From Candidatus Rokuibacteriota bacterium (GTDB lineage Bacteria; Methylomirabilota; Methylomirabilia; Rokubacteriales; CSP1-6): a stretch of DNA of 49,143 nt. The DNA lies in the NCBI GenBank assembly GCA_003220685.1, contig QHTE01000027.1, positions 1 through 49,143 on the forward strand, given 5' to 3'. The position numbers and the translations under genes are program-made. The stretch's first letter is position 1, and every line of letters starts with the position of its first letter. This document shows, piece after piece, positions 38,081 through 44,974 of this stretch. The notes beneath the pieces were generated by a model, which saw nothing but the letters and a program-made list of their open reading frames with translations, made no database searches and was not told where the DNA came from.

Positions 38081-38354
38081 CGAGCGCCGCCTCGACCTTC
38101 TGCCGGACGCGAGCGACGACTTCCTGGGCCTCGTGCCGCCACGCCTGGGCGGTCCACTTCCCCTCACCCGACTGCCGCCCGCGCCGCACCGCATCCTCCA
38201 CGAGCCCGGCCCAGAGCTCTTCCAGATCCGCCGGCGACAGGCCTTGGCCGCGCAACGCGTGAGTCCACTCGCCGGCGAGGTCCTCGATGAGGTGGTCCCG
38301 CTCGGCCGCGAGGCGACGCGCTTTCCGGATGAGATCGGCCAGTCGCGACGGCAC
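38070..38354 (-). CDS. Small protein of unknown function upstream of selA
   Basis: 94 residues, helical and highly charged (MPSRLADLIRKARRLAAERD), with two Trp-containing segments (GEWTHAL, GKWTAQAWRHEA). No signal peptide or motif is recognisable. The GTG at 38354 is strongly favoured: GAAGGAG lies five bases upstream, and the previous gene's TAG stop is two bases away. It overlaps the start of selA, so the two are co-translated. A role in selenocysteine metabolism is possible only by position. Confidence 0.65.
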   Translation of the reverse strand: MPSRLADLIRKARRLAAERDHLIEDLAGEWTHALRGQGLSPADLEELWAGLVEDAVRRGRQSGEGKWTAQAWRHEAQEVVARVRQKVEAALGER

Positions 38355-38356
38355 GG

Positions 38357-38863
38357 CTACTCCTTCACCAGCTCGCGCACGGCGTCGAGCAGATTCGCCT
38401 CGAATCGGCCCGTCGATGCGCACTGGTAGACGGGCGTCGGGCGTAGCTTGCCGCTCGAGCCCTTACGCTGCATGTGAGTCCGCATCTTCGAATTGACCAG
38501 CACGCGGGTCCACGTCCCGTTGGGCTCGGCGAAGAGCGTGAAGGCCACCAGAGCCTCCCCTTCCACGAGGTCACTCCCGACCCGGCCGCAGTCCGCGTAG
38601 ACGCCGATGGGCGCGATGAAGTCGTCGGAGGCGATGACGCCCGAGTCCCGCGCGATCGCGCGGATCGGCACGTTCTCCCGGGCCAGCGCGCGCACCACGG
38701 CGGACCAGGTCGCGTCGTAGCGTGCCGCCACGTCGGCCTGGTACGGCGGCGGCGCCAGCGGAGACACGTGGAGGCCCGAGCATGCGCCGAGCAGGACGGT
38801 CACGCCCGCGAGCGCGGCGAGGCGGGCGCGCGCCGCCCGCGTCAGGAGACCGCGCGCCGACAT
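38357..38863 (-). CDS. Lipoprotein of unknown function
   Basis: About 168 residues. A signal peptide ends in the lipobox LLGAC, so the Cys should be lipidated and processed by LspA. The mature part begins with a Pro-rich linker (LAPPPYQAD) and then a compact domain (YDATWSAVVRALARENV, followed by I-x-x-D-S-G-V-I). This is reminiscent of BamC/NlpB-like or other envelope lipoprotein folds; I cannot name the family. It lies seven bases after the DUF3105 gene. Confidence 0.7.
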   Translation of the reverse strand: MSARGLLTRAARARLAALAGVTVLLGACSGLHVSPLAPPPYQADVAARYDATWSAVVRALARENVPIRAIARDSGVIASDDFIAPIGVYADCGRVGSDLVEGEALVAFTLFAEPNGTWTRVLVNSKMRTHMQRKGSSGKLRPTPVYQCASTGRFEANLLDAVRELVKE

Positions 38864-38870
38864 CGTCCGG

Positions 38871-39404
38871 CTACTTGTGGTGGTCGATGCCACGATAGGC
38901 CTCGATGAAGCGCGTGATGCGCCCCTCGTCGAGCTCGTCCAGGGTGTCGAGCCGAGTCCACGCCGTCAGCGCGATCTTGTACGGCATCCCCGGATACGGC
39001 GCGACGATCACCTGCCGGTCGTACCGGTCCACGATGGCCTTGAGCTTCGCGACGAGATCGGGGCACTCACAGTTGTACTGTACGACCACGCCGCCGTCCT
39101 CCAGATTGTGTACCTGCAGCTCCCGGACGATCGGCCGCGTGTGCAACCCCCACGGCGCGATATACGGGAGATGCGGTCCCGAGGTCGGTGGATCCGAGTT
39201 GTACTTCTCGTGAGGCGTTTCGGGGCTGGCGATGTGGAGGTTCCCCTGGTCAGGGAACTGCACCCCCGGCAGGTTCGCCTGCGCGCGGTAGGCGAAGTAC
39301 CCGACGACGGCCGCCGCCAGCACCGCGATCGCAACGAGGACGAAGGTCCGCCGCTGCTGCGTCGCCCGGCGGCGTGGTCGTCCACGCCGTTCGCCTTTTG
39401 CCAT
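38871..39404 (-). CDS. DUF3105 family membrane-anchored protein
   Basis: A 177-residue protein with a basic cytoplasmic N-terminus (KGERRGRPRRRATQQRR), one transmembrane helix (about 20-43) and an external domain. The domain has the DUF3105 signature: YNSDPPTSGPHLP, then WGLHTRPI and VHNLEDGGVVVQYNCECPD. The His, Cys and Asp residues look like metal or cofactor ligands, but no biochemical role is established. AAAAGGGG precedes the ATG. The gene begins only 11 bases after the CCA end of tRNA-Sec, so it is probably on the same transcript. Confidence 0.85.
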   Translation of the reverse strand: MAKGERRGRPRRRATQQRRTFVLVAIAVLAAAVVGYFAYRAQANLPGVQFPDQGNLHIASPETPHEKYNSDPPTSGPHLPYIAPWGLHTRPIVRELQVHNLEDGGVVVQYNCECPDLVAKLKAIVDRYDRQVIVAPYPGMPYKIALTAWTRLDTLDELDEGRITRFIEAYRGIDHHK

Positions 39405-39415
39405 GTCGCCCCTTT

Positions 39416-39513
39416 TGGCGGAAGCGTATGGGAGTCGAACCCATCGACCGTTTGTCTAGAACGGTCCACCGGATTTGAAGTCCGGGAGGCCCACCGGGTT
39501 CCTAGACGCTTCC
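39416..39513 (-). tRNA. selC: tRNA-Sec (anticodon TCA)
   Basis: A 98-nt selenocysteine tRNA with encoded CCA. The acceptor stem is 8 bp (GGAAGCGT / ACGCTTCC) with a G discriminator. The anticodon stem-loop is CCGGA-CTTCAAA-TCCGG with anticodon TCA. The long variable arm has a 7-bp stem (GACCGTT / AACGGTC). The T arm is ATGGG-TTCGACT-CCCAT, giving the bacterial 8+5 acceptor-T stack. It lies upstream of selA and selB on the same strand, separated by three protein genes. Confidence 0.97.
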
Positions 39514-39622
39514 GACGCTACAATGCTGGCTCGCCGAAACGGCAAGAGTTTACCACCGACCCGATGGCCCGGCCCTGCGGCCAGCGCGCCAAGGACCGGA
39601 CCAGCATGATGTGCGCTCCGCC

Positions 39623-39631
39623 TGTTACGAT
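39623..39631 (+). promoter_or_regulatory. Extended -10 promoter before the yihY-like gene
   Basis: TGT followed by TACGAT, an extended -10 element ending nine bases before GTG 39641. It supports that start over the in-frame GTG at 39611, which would lie upstream of the transcription start. The -35 region is weak. Confidence 0.4.
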
Positions 39632-39640
39632 GGGCCCGAG

Positions 39641-40588
39641 GTGATTCCGCTGAAACGGACGCGGCCGCCACGGGGCCGCACGGCGGCCTCCCCCTGGGCG
39701 CTAGGAGGGCTTTCCCTCCGAATGCTCGGCACGCGCGTCTACCAGAAGTCCTGGCACGACGAGATTCTCGACCGGGCCGCCGAGCTCTCCTACTACTTCG
39801 CCTTTGCGCTTCTACCCACCTTGCTGTTCCTCACCGCGCTCCTCGGCTTGCTGCCGGTTCCGGACCTCATGGCCCAGCTGATGCGCTATGCCGAGCGGGT
39901 ACTGCCCGGGGACGCCGCATCGCTGATCCGGAAAACCCTGGCGGAGGTCGTCAGGGGCGCGAGCGGTGGCCTCGTATCGGCGGGTGCGCTCATGGCGCTC
40001 GTCGGCGCGTCGAGCGGCATGCTCTCGATCATGAAAGGGCTGAACTCGGCGTACTCGGTCACGGACCACCGGATCTGGTGGCAGAAACGGCTCATCGCGA
40101 TCGCGCTGACGCTCGTCTTCACCCTGTTCACGCTCACCGCGCTGTTGCTGCTGGGCTTCGGCGTGCGTCTCGGAGAGGCGGTCGCAGACTTCTTCGGGCT
40201 CGGTCCCCTGTTCACCCTGGCCTGGAAGCTGGCTCAGCTGCCCGTCGTGATTCTCCTGCTCCTCACCGGTCTGACGCTCGTCTACTATCTGGCTCCGGCG
40301 ACGGATCGCGTCTGGTCCTGGATCACGCCGGGCTCGGCGTTCGCCGTCGTCTCGTGGCTCCTGATGTCGCTTGGGCTCCGGTTCTACGTCGGCTACTTCG
40401 ACTCCTACAACGCGACCTACGGCTCCATCGGCGGAGTGATCTTGTTGATGCTCTGGCTCTACTGGAGCGGCGTCGCGCTGCTACTGGGTGCGGAGATCGA
40501 TTCGACGATCGAGCAGGCCGCCGCCGAACGCGCGACGCGGTCCGAAGGCGGCATGGCGCCGCTGGCCACTCTACCCCGTGACGCCTAG
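39641..40588 (+). CDS. YihY/BrkB family inner-membrane protein
   Basis: About 315 residues with six membrane helices. WHDEILDRAAELSYYFAFALLPTLLFL near residue 40 is the family's N-terminal signature. GSIGGVILLMLWLYWSGVALLLGAEID near the end is the other conserved block. The family was once called RNase BN, wrongly; it is now thought to be an envelope or transport-related membrane protein of uncertain role. The start is not certain (GTG 39641 or 39611). The last four bases overlap the convergent MoaD-like gene. Confidence 0.88.
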   Translation: MIPLKRTRPPRGRTAASPWALGGLSLRMLGTRVYQKSWHDEILDRAAELSYYFAFALLPTLLFLTALLGLLPVPDLMAQLMRYAERVLPGDAASLIRKTLAEVVRGASGGLVSAGALMALVGASSGMLSIMKGLNSAYSVTDHRIWWQKRLIAIALTLVFTLFTLTALLLLGFGVRLGEAVADFFGLGPLFTLAWKLAQLPVVILLLLTGLTLVYYLAPATDRVWSWITPGSAFAVVSWLLMSLGLRFYVGYFDSYNATYGSIGGVILLMLWLYWSGVALLLGAEIDSTIEQAAAERATRSEGGMAPLATLPRDA

Positions 40589-40830
40589 CCGGCGCCGCCG
40601 GCCAGTGGCGGGAAGATGGTCACGACGTCACGCGCGGCGAGCGGCGCTTCCTCGCCTGCGTCTCGACCGTTGACGAGAACGACCCGGGCGAGGTTGGGCG
40701 GGATCCCGAGACGGCGGGTAACCTCGGTGACCGTGCTGCCTTCGGGGATCTCGAGCTCGGTCGCACCATCGCGACCGTCGGGCGGAAGAAACGCGGAGAG
40801 GGTGGCGAAGAGTCGGACCTCGACCCTCAC
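40585..40830 (-). CDS. MoaD/ThiS-like ubiquitin-fold sulfur carrier
   Basis: An 81-residue beta-grasp protein: VEVRLFATLSAFLP at the N-terminus, then VTEVTRRLGIP, VLVNGRDA and DVVTIFPPLAGG. In MoaD and ThiS the C-terminal Gly-Gly is adenylated and carries sulfur for molybdopterin or thiamine. Here the chain runs on two residues past GG (GGAG), so either the tail is removed or this is a carrier of different use. Its GTG start overlaps the stop of the lytic transglycosylase gene (GTGA). No moaE or thiG is nearby. Confidence 0.85.
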   Translation of the reverse strand: MRVEVRLFATLSAFLPPDGRDGATELEIPEGSTVTEVTRRLGIPPNLARVVLVNGRDAGEEAPLAARDVVTIFPPLAGGAG

Positions 40831-42137
40831 CTGAACCCGCCCTGTCCGTCGAGCTCGACGGTCGGGCGGAGACTCGTGACGCGAAGCCGGTCACCCGGCC
40901 GGATCGCGTCCCCGTTCTCGAGATTGTTCCAGCGGACGACGTCGCTGGTCGACACTCCGTAGAGCTTGGCGATCGAGCTCACGGTATCCCGCGCGCGAAC
41001 GACGTGTATTCCGGCCCCGGCCGCGCGACGGACCGTTGGCCCTGCCGCAGCGGTAGCGGCGACCTTCGGTCGCGGGGTGAGTGCGGCCCCAACGGTCTCC
41101 CGTGAGCCATTCGGTACGCGGACGTCCCAGGTTCTACCCGGCGGGGTAACGCCGCGGATCAGGACGGGGTTGAGTGAGCGCAGAGTCTGAAGCGGGATTC
41201 CAGTGGTCGCCGCCAGCTTTCTCAGATCCGTCGAGGCGGGGACCGTTACGCGTTCGACGTCGGGCATCGCTACCGGGCTTGTGTCGAAGCCGTACTGACC
41301 GGGGTCGCGGCCGATCACCATCGCCGCCTGGATTGCTGGAACGAAGTCCTTGGTCTCGCGGCGCAGGTACTTGGATCTACTCAGGTCCCAGAAGTCCGTA
41401 GACCCAGTGCGCCGGATCGCCCGGTCGATCTTCACCTCACCGGCGTTGTACGCGGCCTGGGCGAGCTCCCACGTGCCGTATCGCACGTAGAGGTCGTTGA
41501 GGTATCCGGCGGCAGCCACCGTGGACTTCTCGGGATCGAGCCGTTCGTCGACCCAGCGGTCCACGCGCAGGCCGTACAGTCGCGCGGTCGGCGCCATGAA
41601 TTGCCAGAGCCCCTTCGCGCCAACGCGTGACACCGCCGTCGGGTTGAAGCCGCTCTCAATCATGGCCGTGAACGCGAGATCCTCGGGAAGCCCCTTGGCC
41701 CTGAGGACGTCGCAGATCATCCCGAGGTAATGCCCCGACCGTCGTACCCATAGCCCGACCACGTCGCGTCGGCTGGTCGTGAACCGGTCGACGAAATACT
41801 TCACTTGCGAGTTCATCGACACCGAGTACGACGGGACCTTTACGAATCGGACCGATCGAGCTTGCAGACGGGACGACTCAGCGAACGCGTACGCCCACGG
41901 ATCGAAGTCCTCGGGGATCCATACCGAAGAATCATCCTGTAAGCTCGGCTCGTCCGTTTTCCTCTCCAAAACCGGCGTGGGCCGCGTGAACTCGTCAGCG
42001 GGCGGCGACGCGACAGAGACTTCAAAAAAATCGGGCGAAGGCGACTGCGGCTCGGCGAAAACGGGTGAGAGGGCGATCGGCGTGAAAATTCCAATGAAAC
42101 TTGCCAGCAACAGTCGAAAAGAGGCTCGAATCGCCAT
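40827..42137 (-). CDS. Membrane-bound lytic transglycosylase with LysM domain (MltD-like)
   Basis: About 436 residues. An N-terminal signal (LLLASFIGIFTPIALSPVFA) is followed by a low-complexity linker. The SLT catalytic domain (about 150-290) has the catalytic Glu in MIESGFNP, with GAKGLWQFM and AAYNAGE, the family-1 lytic transglycosylase motifs. A LysM domain (IHVVRARDTVSSIAKLYGVS to PGDRLRV) binds glycan near the C-terminus. It cleaves peptidoglycan strands to 1,6-anhydro ends. ATG 42137 gives a cleaner signal peptide; ATG 42164 is also possible, and neither has a Shine-Dalgarno. Confidence 0.92.
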   Translation of the reverse strand: MAIRASFRLLLASFIGIFTPIALSPVFAEPQSPSPDFFEVSVASPPADEFTRPTPVLERKTDEPSLQDDSSVWIPEDFDPWAYAFAESSRLQARSVRFVKVPSYSVSMNSQVKYFVDRFTTSRRDVVGLWVRRSGHYLGMICDVLRAKGLPEDLAFTAMIESGFNPTAVSRVGAKGLWQFMAPTARLYGLRVDRWVDERLDPEKSTVAAAGYLNDLYVRYGTWELAQAAYNAGEVKIDRAIRRTGSTDFWDLSRSKYLRRETKDFVPAIQAAMVIGRDPGQYGFDTSPVAMPDVERVTVPASTDLRKLAATTGIPLQTLRSLNPVLIRGVTPPGRTWDVRVPNGSRETVGAALTPRPKVAATAAAGPTVRRAAGAGIHVVRARDTVSSIAKLYGVSTSDVVRWNNLENGDAIRPGDRLRVTSLRPTVELDGQGGFR

Positions 42138-42266
42138 ATATGAGGATTTAATCGTTTGTAACATGCAGAGCTTGAATCGGTCAACGGGCGATAGGAGCCC
42201 GCGAGAGAGCCAAAACGAGAAATTTGGATATCCGATAGCTTTCCTGCAGACTTAGAAGAGGAATAA

Positions 42267-42326
42267 ATGTCTTGCTCAAGCCGTCCTATTGGCCGTAGGA
42301 GTTCTTGCCCCAACCCAAACCTGTAG
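42267..42326 (+). CDS. Possible 19-residue leader peptide
   Basis: ATG at 42267 preceded by GAAGAGGA reads MSCSSRPIGRRSSCPNPNL and stops 16 bases before the GTG of the next gene. The ribosome site is good, and the peptide is Ser/Arg/Pro-rich with two Cys. It could be a leader peptide controlling the downstream gene, or chance. Confidence 0.3.
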   Translation: MSCSSRPIGRRSSCPNPNL

Positions 42327-42342
42327 TGGAGGAGTGACGAAC

Positions 42343-42777
42343 GTGAAGAGATCTGTGGCCCTACTCATTGCGGTGATGTTCGGGATCGGGCTCGCCGGCT
42401 CTGCCGTCGCACAGACGACGACCCCCACAACGCCCACGCCGGCGACAACCCCGGCTCCGGCCCAGAAGCCCGCCGAGGCGAAGCCGAAGTCGGACGTGAA
42501 GAAGGCGAAGAATGCCATGGGCACGGTCAAGTCGGTGTCCGCGGACAGCCTCGTGGTGGGCGGCAAAGAGAAGGGGAAGGATGCGGAGTGGACGTTCGCG
42601 GTCGATTCCAAGACCGCCATCAGGAAATCTGGAAAGGCGATCACCGCAACCGATCTGAAGCCGGGTGATCAGGTCCAGGTCCGCTACATGGACCACGAGG
42701 GCAAGGCGACCGCGATGGCCGTTCAGGTCAAGCCGGGAGCCGCCTCCGCCAAGGCGCAGCCTGCGGAGAAGAAGTAG
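42343..42777 (+). CDS. Small secreted protein with Thr/Pro linker and DUF5666-like beta domain
   Basis: 144 residues. A signal peptide (VKRSVALLIAVMFGIGLAGSAVAQ) leads to a low-complexity linker of Thr, Pro and Ala (about 24-45), a Lys-rich patch, then a small beta domain (GTVKSVSADSLVV, WTFAVDSKTAI, LKPGDQVQVRYMD) of the kind annotated DUF5666 or OB-like in periplasmic proteins. The tail is Ala/Lys rich. GGAGGAG precedes the GTG at 42343. The gene is divergent from the lytic transglycosylase. Function unknown. Confidence 0.8.
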   Translation: MKRSVALLIAVMFGIGLAGSAVAQTTTPTTPTPATTPAPAQKPAEAKPKSDVKKAKNAMGTVKSVSADSLVVGGKEKGKDAEWTFAVDSKTAIRKSGKAITATDLKPGDQVQVRYMDHEGKATAMAVQVKPGAASAKAQPAEKK

Positions 42778-42800
42778 CCCTCTTGAAGTGACCTTTGCAG

Positions 42801-42837
42801 GCTCCGGACGCCGGCCCTAGCGGCCGGCGTCCGGAGC
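42801..42837. terminator. 16-bp perfect hairpin between convergent genes
   Basis: GCTCCGGACGCCGGCC, loop CTAGC, then GGCCGGCGTCCGGAGC. It separates the ends of two convergent genes (stops at 42777 on plus and 42817 on minus) and could stop transcripts from both sides. Neither side has a T-run. The minus-strand gene's stop codon (TAG) lies in the loop, so its last codons form part of the stem. Confidence 0.65.
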
Positions 42838-43470
42838 TCTCTCCTCGACGACCCCCGAGAACCAGGCGCCCCTGTCCGTCAACTCCAGGCTCTCTGATCG
42901 CCCGTTCGCGACCGTAACCTCCCGAAGCCAGACCGTAACTCGCTGGAACCCGGTCAGCTGGGTCCTCGGCGTGTAGACGCCCCGCTGCTTGGCCGGCCCC
43001 GCAGCCGCATGCTTGTCAATTTTGACGCTGTGGGTCGCGATGAGGAGCCAATTCCCCGCCGGAAGATCCGCGACGATAAACCGTCCTTCCGCATCGACAG
43101 TGGTGGCCTTCACCAGGTCGACCGCGCCTGAGTCCCACAGCTCTTTCTCGTAGGCGCGTCGAACTGCGAGGATCGATGGACCGGCCGCTCGATAGTCGTC
43201 GGCGGAATTTCGCGCCACCCTCTTGATTTCCTCGAGCTTCCTGAGGACGTCGTCCGACTTCGGTACGATGATCACCGCGACGCCGGCGAGCGGGTGATCC
43301 GGCGCCTCGGGCCGCTGGCGCTCCTCGTACACGCGCCCCGCCACAGTCCCGAACGAGCCGGAGGCGGCGGCGGCCCGGTAAGCCCCGGTGTCGAGACCGG
43401 CGGCCGGGAGCGGCACCGCTCCAGACACCGCGAAGACGAAGAGCCCCGCAGCCAGCCCCCGCGGGATCAC
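42817..43470 (-). CDS. Secreted protein with carboxypeptidase regulatory-like beta-sandwich
   Basis: About 217 residues. A signal peptide (GLAAGLFVFAVSGAVPLPAAG) precedes a domain that starts GTVAGRVYEE and continues with PLAGVAVIIVPKS, then TTVDAEGRFIVADLPAGNWLLIATH. That pattern matches the CarboxypepD_reg/transthyretin-like fold used for binding and anchoring. A helical insertion (about 75-120, LRKLEEIKRVARNSADDYRAAG) separates the strands. GTG 43470 overlaps the acyltransferase stop (GTGA); the in-frame extension to 44289 is a shadow of that gene. Role unknown. Confidence 0.75.
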   Translation of the reverse strand: MIPRGLAAGLFVFAVSGAVPLPAAGLDTGAYRAAAASGSFGTVAGRVYEERQRPEAPDHPLAGVAVIIVPKSDDVLRKLEEIKRVARNSADDYRAAGPSILAVRRAYEKELWDSGAVDLVKATTVDAEGRFIVADLPAGNWLLIATHSVKIDKHAAAGPAKQRGVYTPRTQLTGFQRVTVWLREVTVANGRSESLELTDRGAWFSGVVEERAPDAGR

Positions 43471-44330
43471 TGACCGGACTCCCCCGAAGGCGCCGGCTGC
43501 GTCCTCCACCTGTTGTGGACCCACAGCCACTGATCGAGCGCAGCGACGATCGCGGTCTCGGTCGCGGTCGCGCACCGTTGCGTGAGCTCGGCGACGGCCT
43601 GCTCGCTGTCGGCGACCTGCTCGACGCCGAAGGAGGGATGGATCACGATCCGGTGCTCGTGGAGGCGCTCCCGGTAGATGAAGATCGGCACGACCGGCGT
43701 CCGCGTGCGCACGGCCAGCACGGCCAGGCTCTTCGAGGTCGAGGCCGGCCTGCCGAAAAAGGTGACAAAGACGCCCTCGCGCCGGGAGGCATTCTGATCC
43801 AGGAGCAGCGCCACCGTCCGGCCGCGGTTGAGGGCGCCCAGGACGGGCCGGAGGGCGTTGCGCTTGTCGACGAGCTCGATCCCCGAGCGCTCCCGGAGGC
43901 GATCGGCCATCGTGTCGAGCCAGCTCGCGTCGAGCGGCCGCATCACAACGGTGGTCGGGATGCCTGTCAACCGATGGGCCAGGGCGAGGAGCTCCCAGTT
44001 CCCCAGATGGGCGGTGAGGACGAGCGCTCGACCGTGCTTGGCCATCGCGTCCATGAGGTGCTCCATTCCGACGACCGTGATCCCCGCGAGTATTCGCTCG
44101 GGCGGGGCGGTCAACGCCGCGCAGAGCTCGACGAACATGAGGCCGAGGTGCTGGAACGATCCCCGGCAGACCCGGCGGCGATCGGCCACGGCCATGTCCG
44201 GAAAGGCCAGCGCGAGGTTCGTCATGGCCCGCCGACGGCGACTCGCGAACGCGACGTACGCGAGATCGCCGAGCCCGCGGCCCAGCCACGTCGCGGGCCG
44301 TCTCGGGAGCCGCCCCACGACGCTCGCCAA
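43467..44330 (-). CDS. Lipid A / lysophospholipid acyltransferase (LpxL/HtrB family)
   Basis: A 287-residue inner-membrane acyltransferase. HLGNWE (about residue 96) carries the HxxxxE catalytic pair. LLLDQNASRREGVFVTFFGRPA is close to the family's second conserved block. By family it adds a secondary fatty acid to lipid A, implying an LPS-bearing outer membrane, although related enzymes act on other lipids. The start appears to be TTG at 44330; no ATG or GTG lies upstream in frame before the dedA gene ends. Confidence 0.88.
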   Translation of the reverse strand: MASVVGRLPRRPATWLGRGLGDLAYVAFASRRRRAMTNLALAFPDMAVADRRRVCRGSFQHLGLMFVELCAALTAPPERILAGITVVGMEHLMDAMAKHGRALVLTAHLGNWELLALAHRLTGIPTTVVMRPLDASWLDTMADRLRERSGIELVDKRNALRPVLGALNRGRTVALLLDQNASRREGVFVTFFGRPASTSKSLAVLAVRTRTPVVPIFIYRERLHEHRIVIHPSFGVEQVADSEQAVAELTQRCATATETAIVAALDQWLWVHNRWRTQPAPSGESGQ

Positions 44331-44341
44331 CGCGGAGAGAA

Positions 44342-44968
44342 TCAGACCGACCGCCGCCGACGCTCCCGGATGATCTCGACGACGATGGGAATGACGGAGA
44401 GCACGATCACCACGACGACGACGACGTGGACGTAGTCACCGATGTTCGGGATCGCCCGACCCAGCAGATAGCCCGCCCACGTCATGCTGGTCACCCATCC
44501 GACACCGCCCGCCACATTGTAGAAGAGGAACCGGGGGTATTCCATCTGACCGACGCCCGCGACGACCGGCGCGAAGGTGCGGATGATTGGGACGAACCGG
44601 GCGATGACGATCGTCTTCGACCCGTGCCGCGCGTAGAAGGCCCGGGTCCGCTCGATGTGGCGCGGATTGAACAGGAGCGACTTCGGCCGCGTGAAGAGCC
44701 GCGGGCCCAGGCGAGCCCCGATCGCGTAGCCGACGCTGTCCCCCGTGATCGCGGCGACGATGAGCAGCGCGTTGATCCACCAGATGTTGAGGACGCCTGC
44801 GGCGGCCACGACCCCCGCCGTGATCAGCAGCGAGTCGCCGGGCAGAAAGAAGCCGACGAGGAGACCGGTCTCCGTGAAGACGATCGCAAACAGGAGGACG
44901 TAGCCTCCCCAGCGAATCAGGTCGTCGAGCGAACAGGCTCCGCTGACGACGCAGGAGAGGACCTCCAC
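44342..44968 (-). CDS. DedA family membrane protein
   Basis: A 208-residue protein with about five membrane segments. FTETGLLVGFFLPGDSLLITAG is the family's N-terminal block, and ARFVPIIRTFAPVVAGVGQMEYPRFLFYNVAGG is the central block with the conserved Arg residues. DedA proteins are likely lipid carrier (undecaprenyl phosphate or phosphatidylethanolamine) flippases or proton-coupled transporters. GTG start, six bases after the hppA stop. Confidence 0.92.
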   Translation of the reverse strand: MEVLSCVVSGACSLDDLIRWGGYVLLFAIVFTETGLLVGFFLPGDSLLITAGVVAAAGVLNIWWINALLIVAAITGDSVGYAIGARLGPRLFTRPKSLLFNPRHIERTRAFYARHGSKTIVIARFVPIIRTFAPVVAGVGQMEYPRFLFYNVAGGVGWVTSMTWAGYLLGRAIPNIGDYVHVVVVVVIVLSVIPIVVEIIRERRRRSV

Positions 44969-44974
44969 CTGTTG

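Noticed and set aside
39416..39513. tRNA-Sec as an integration site for a mobile element
   Set aside because: No integrase, no repeated tRNA 3' end and no change in gene type on either side.
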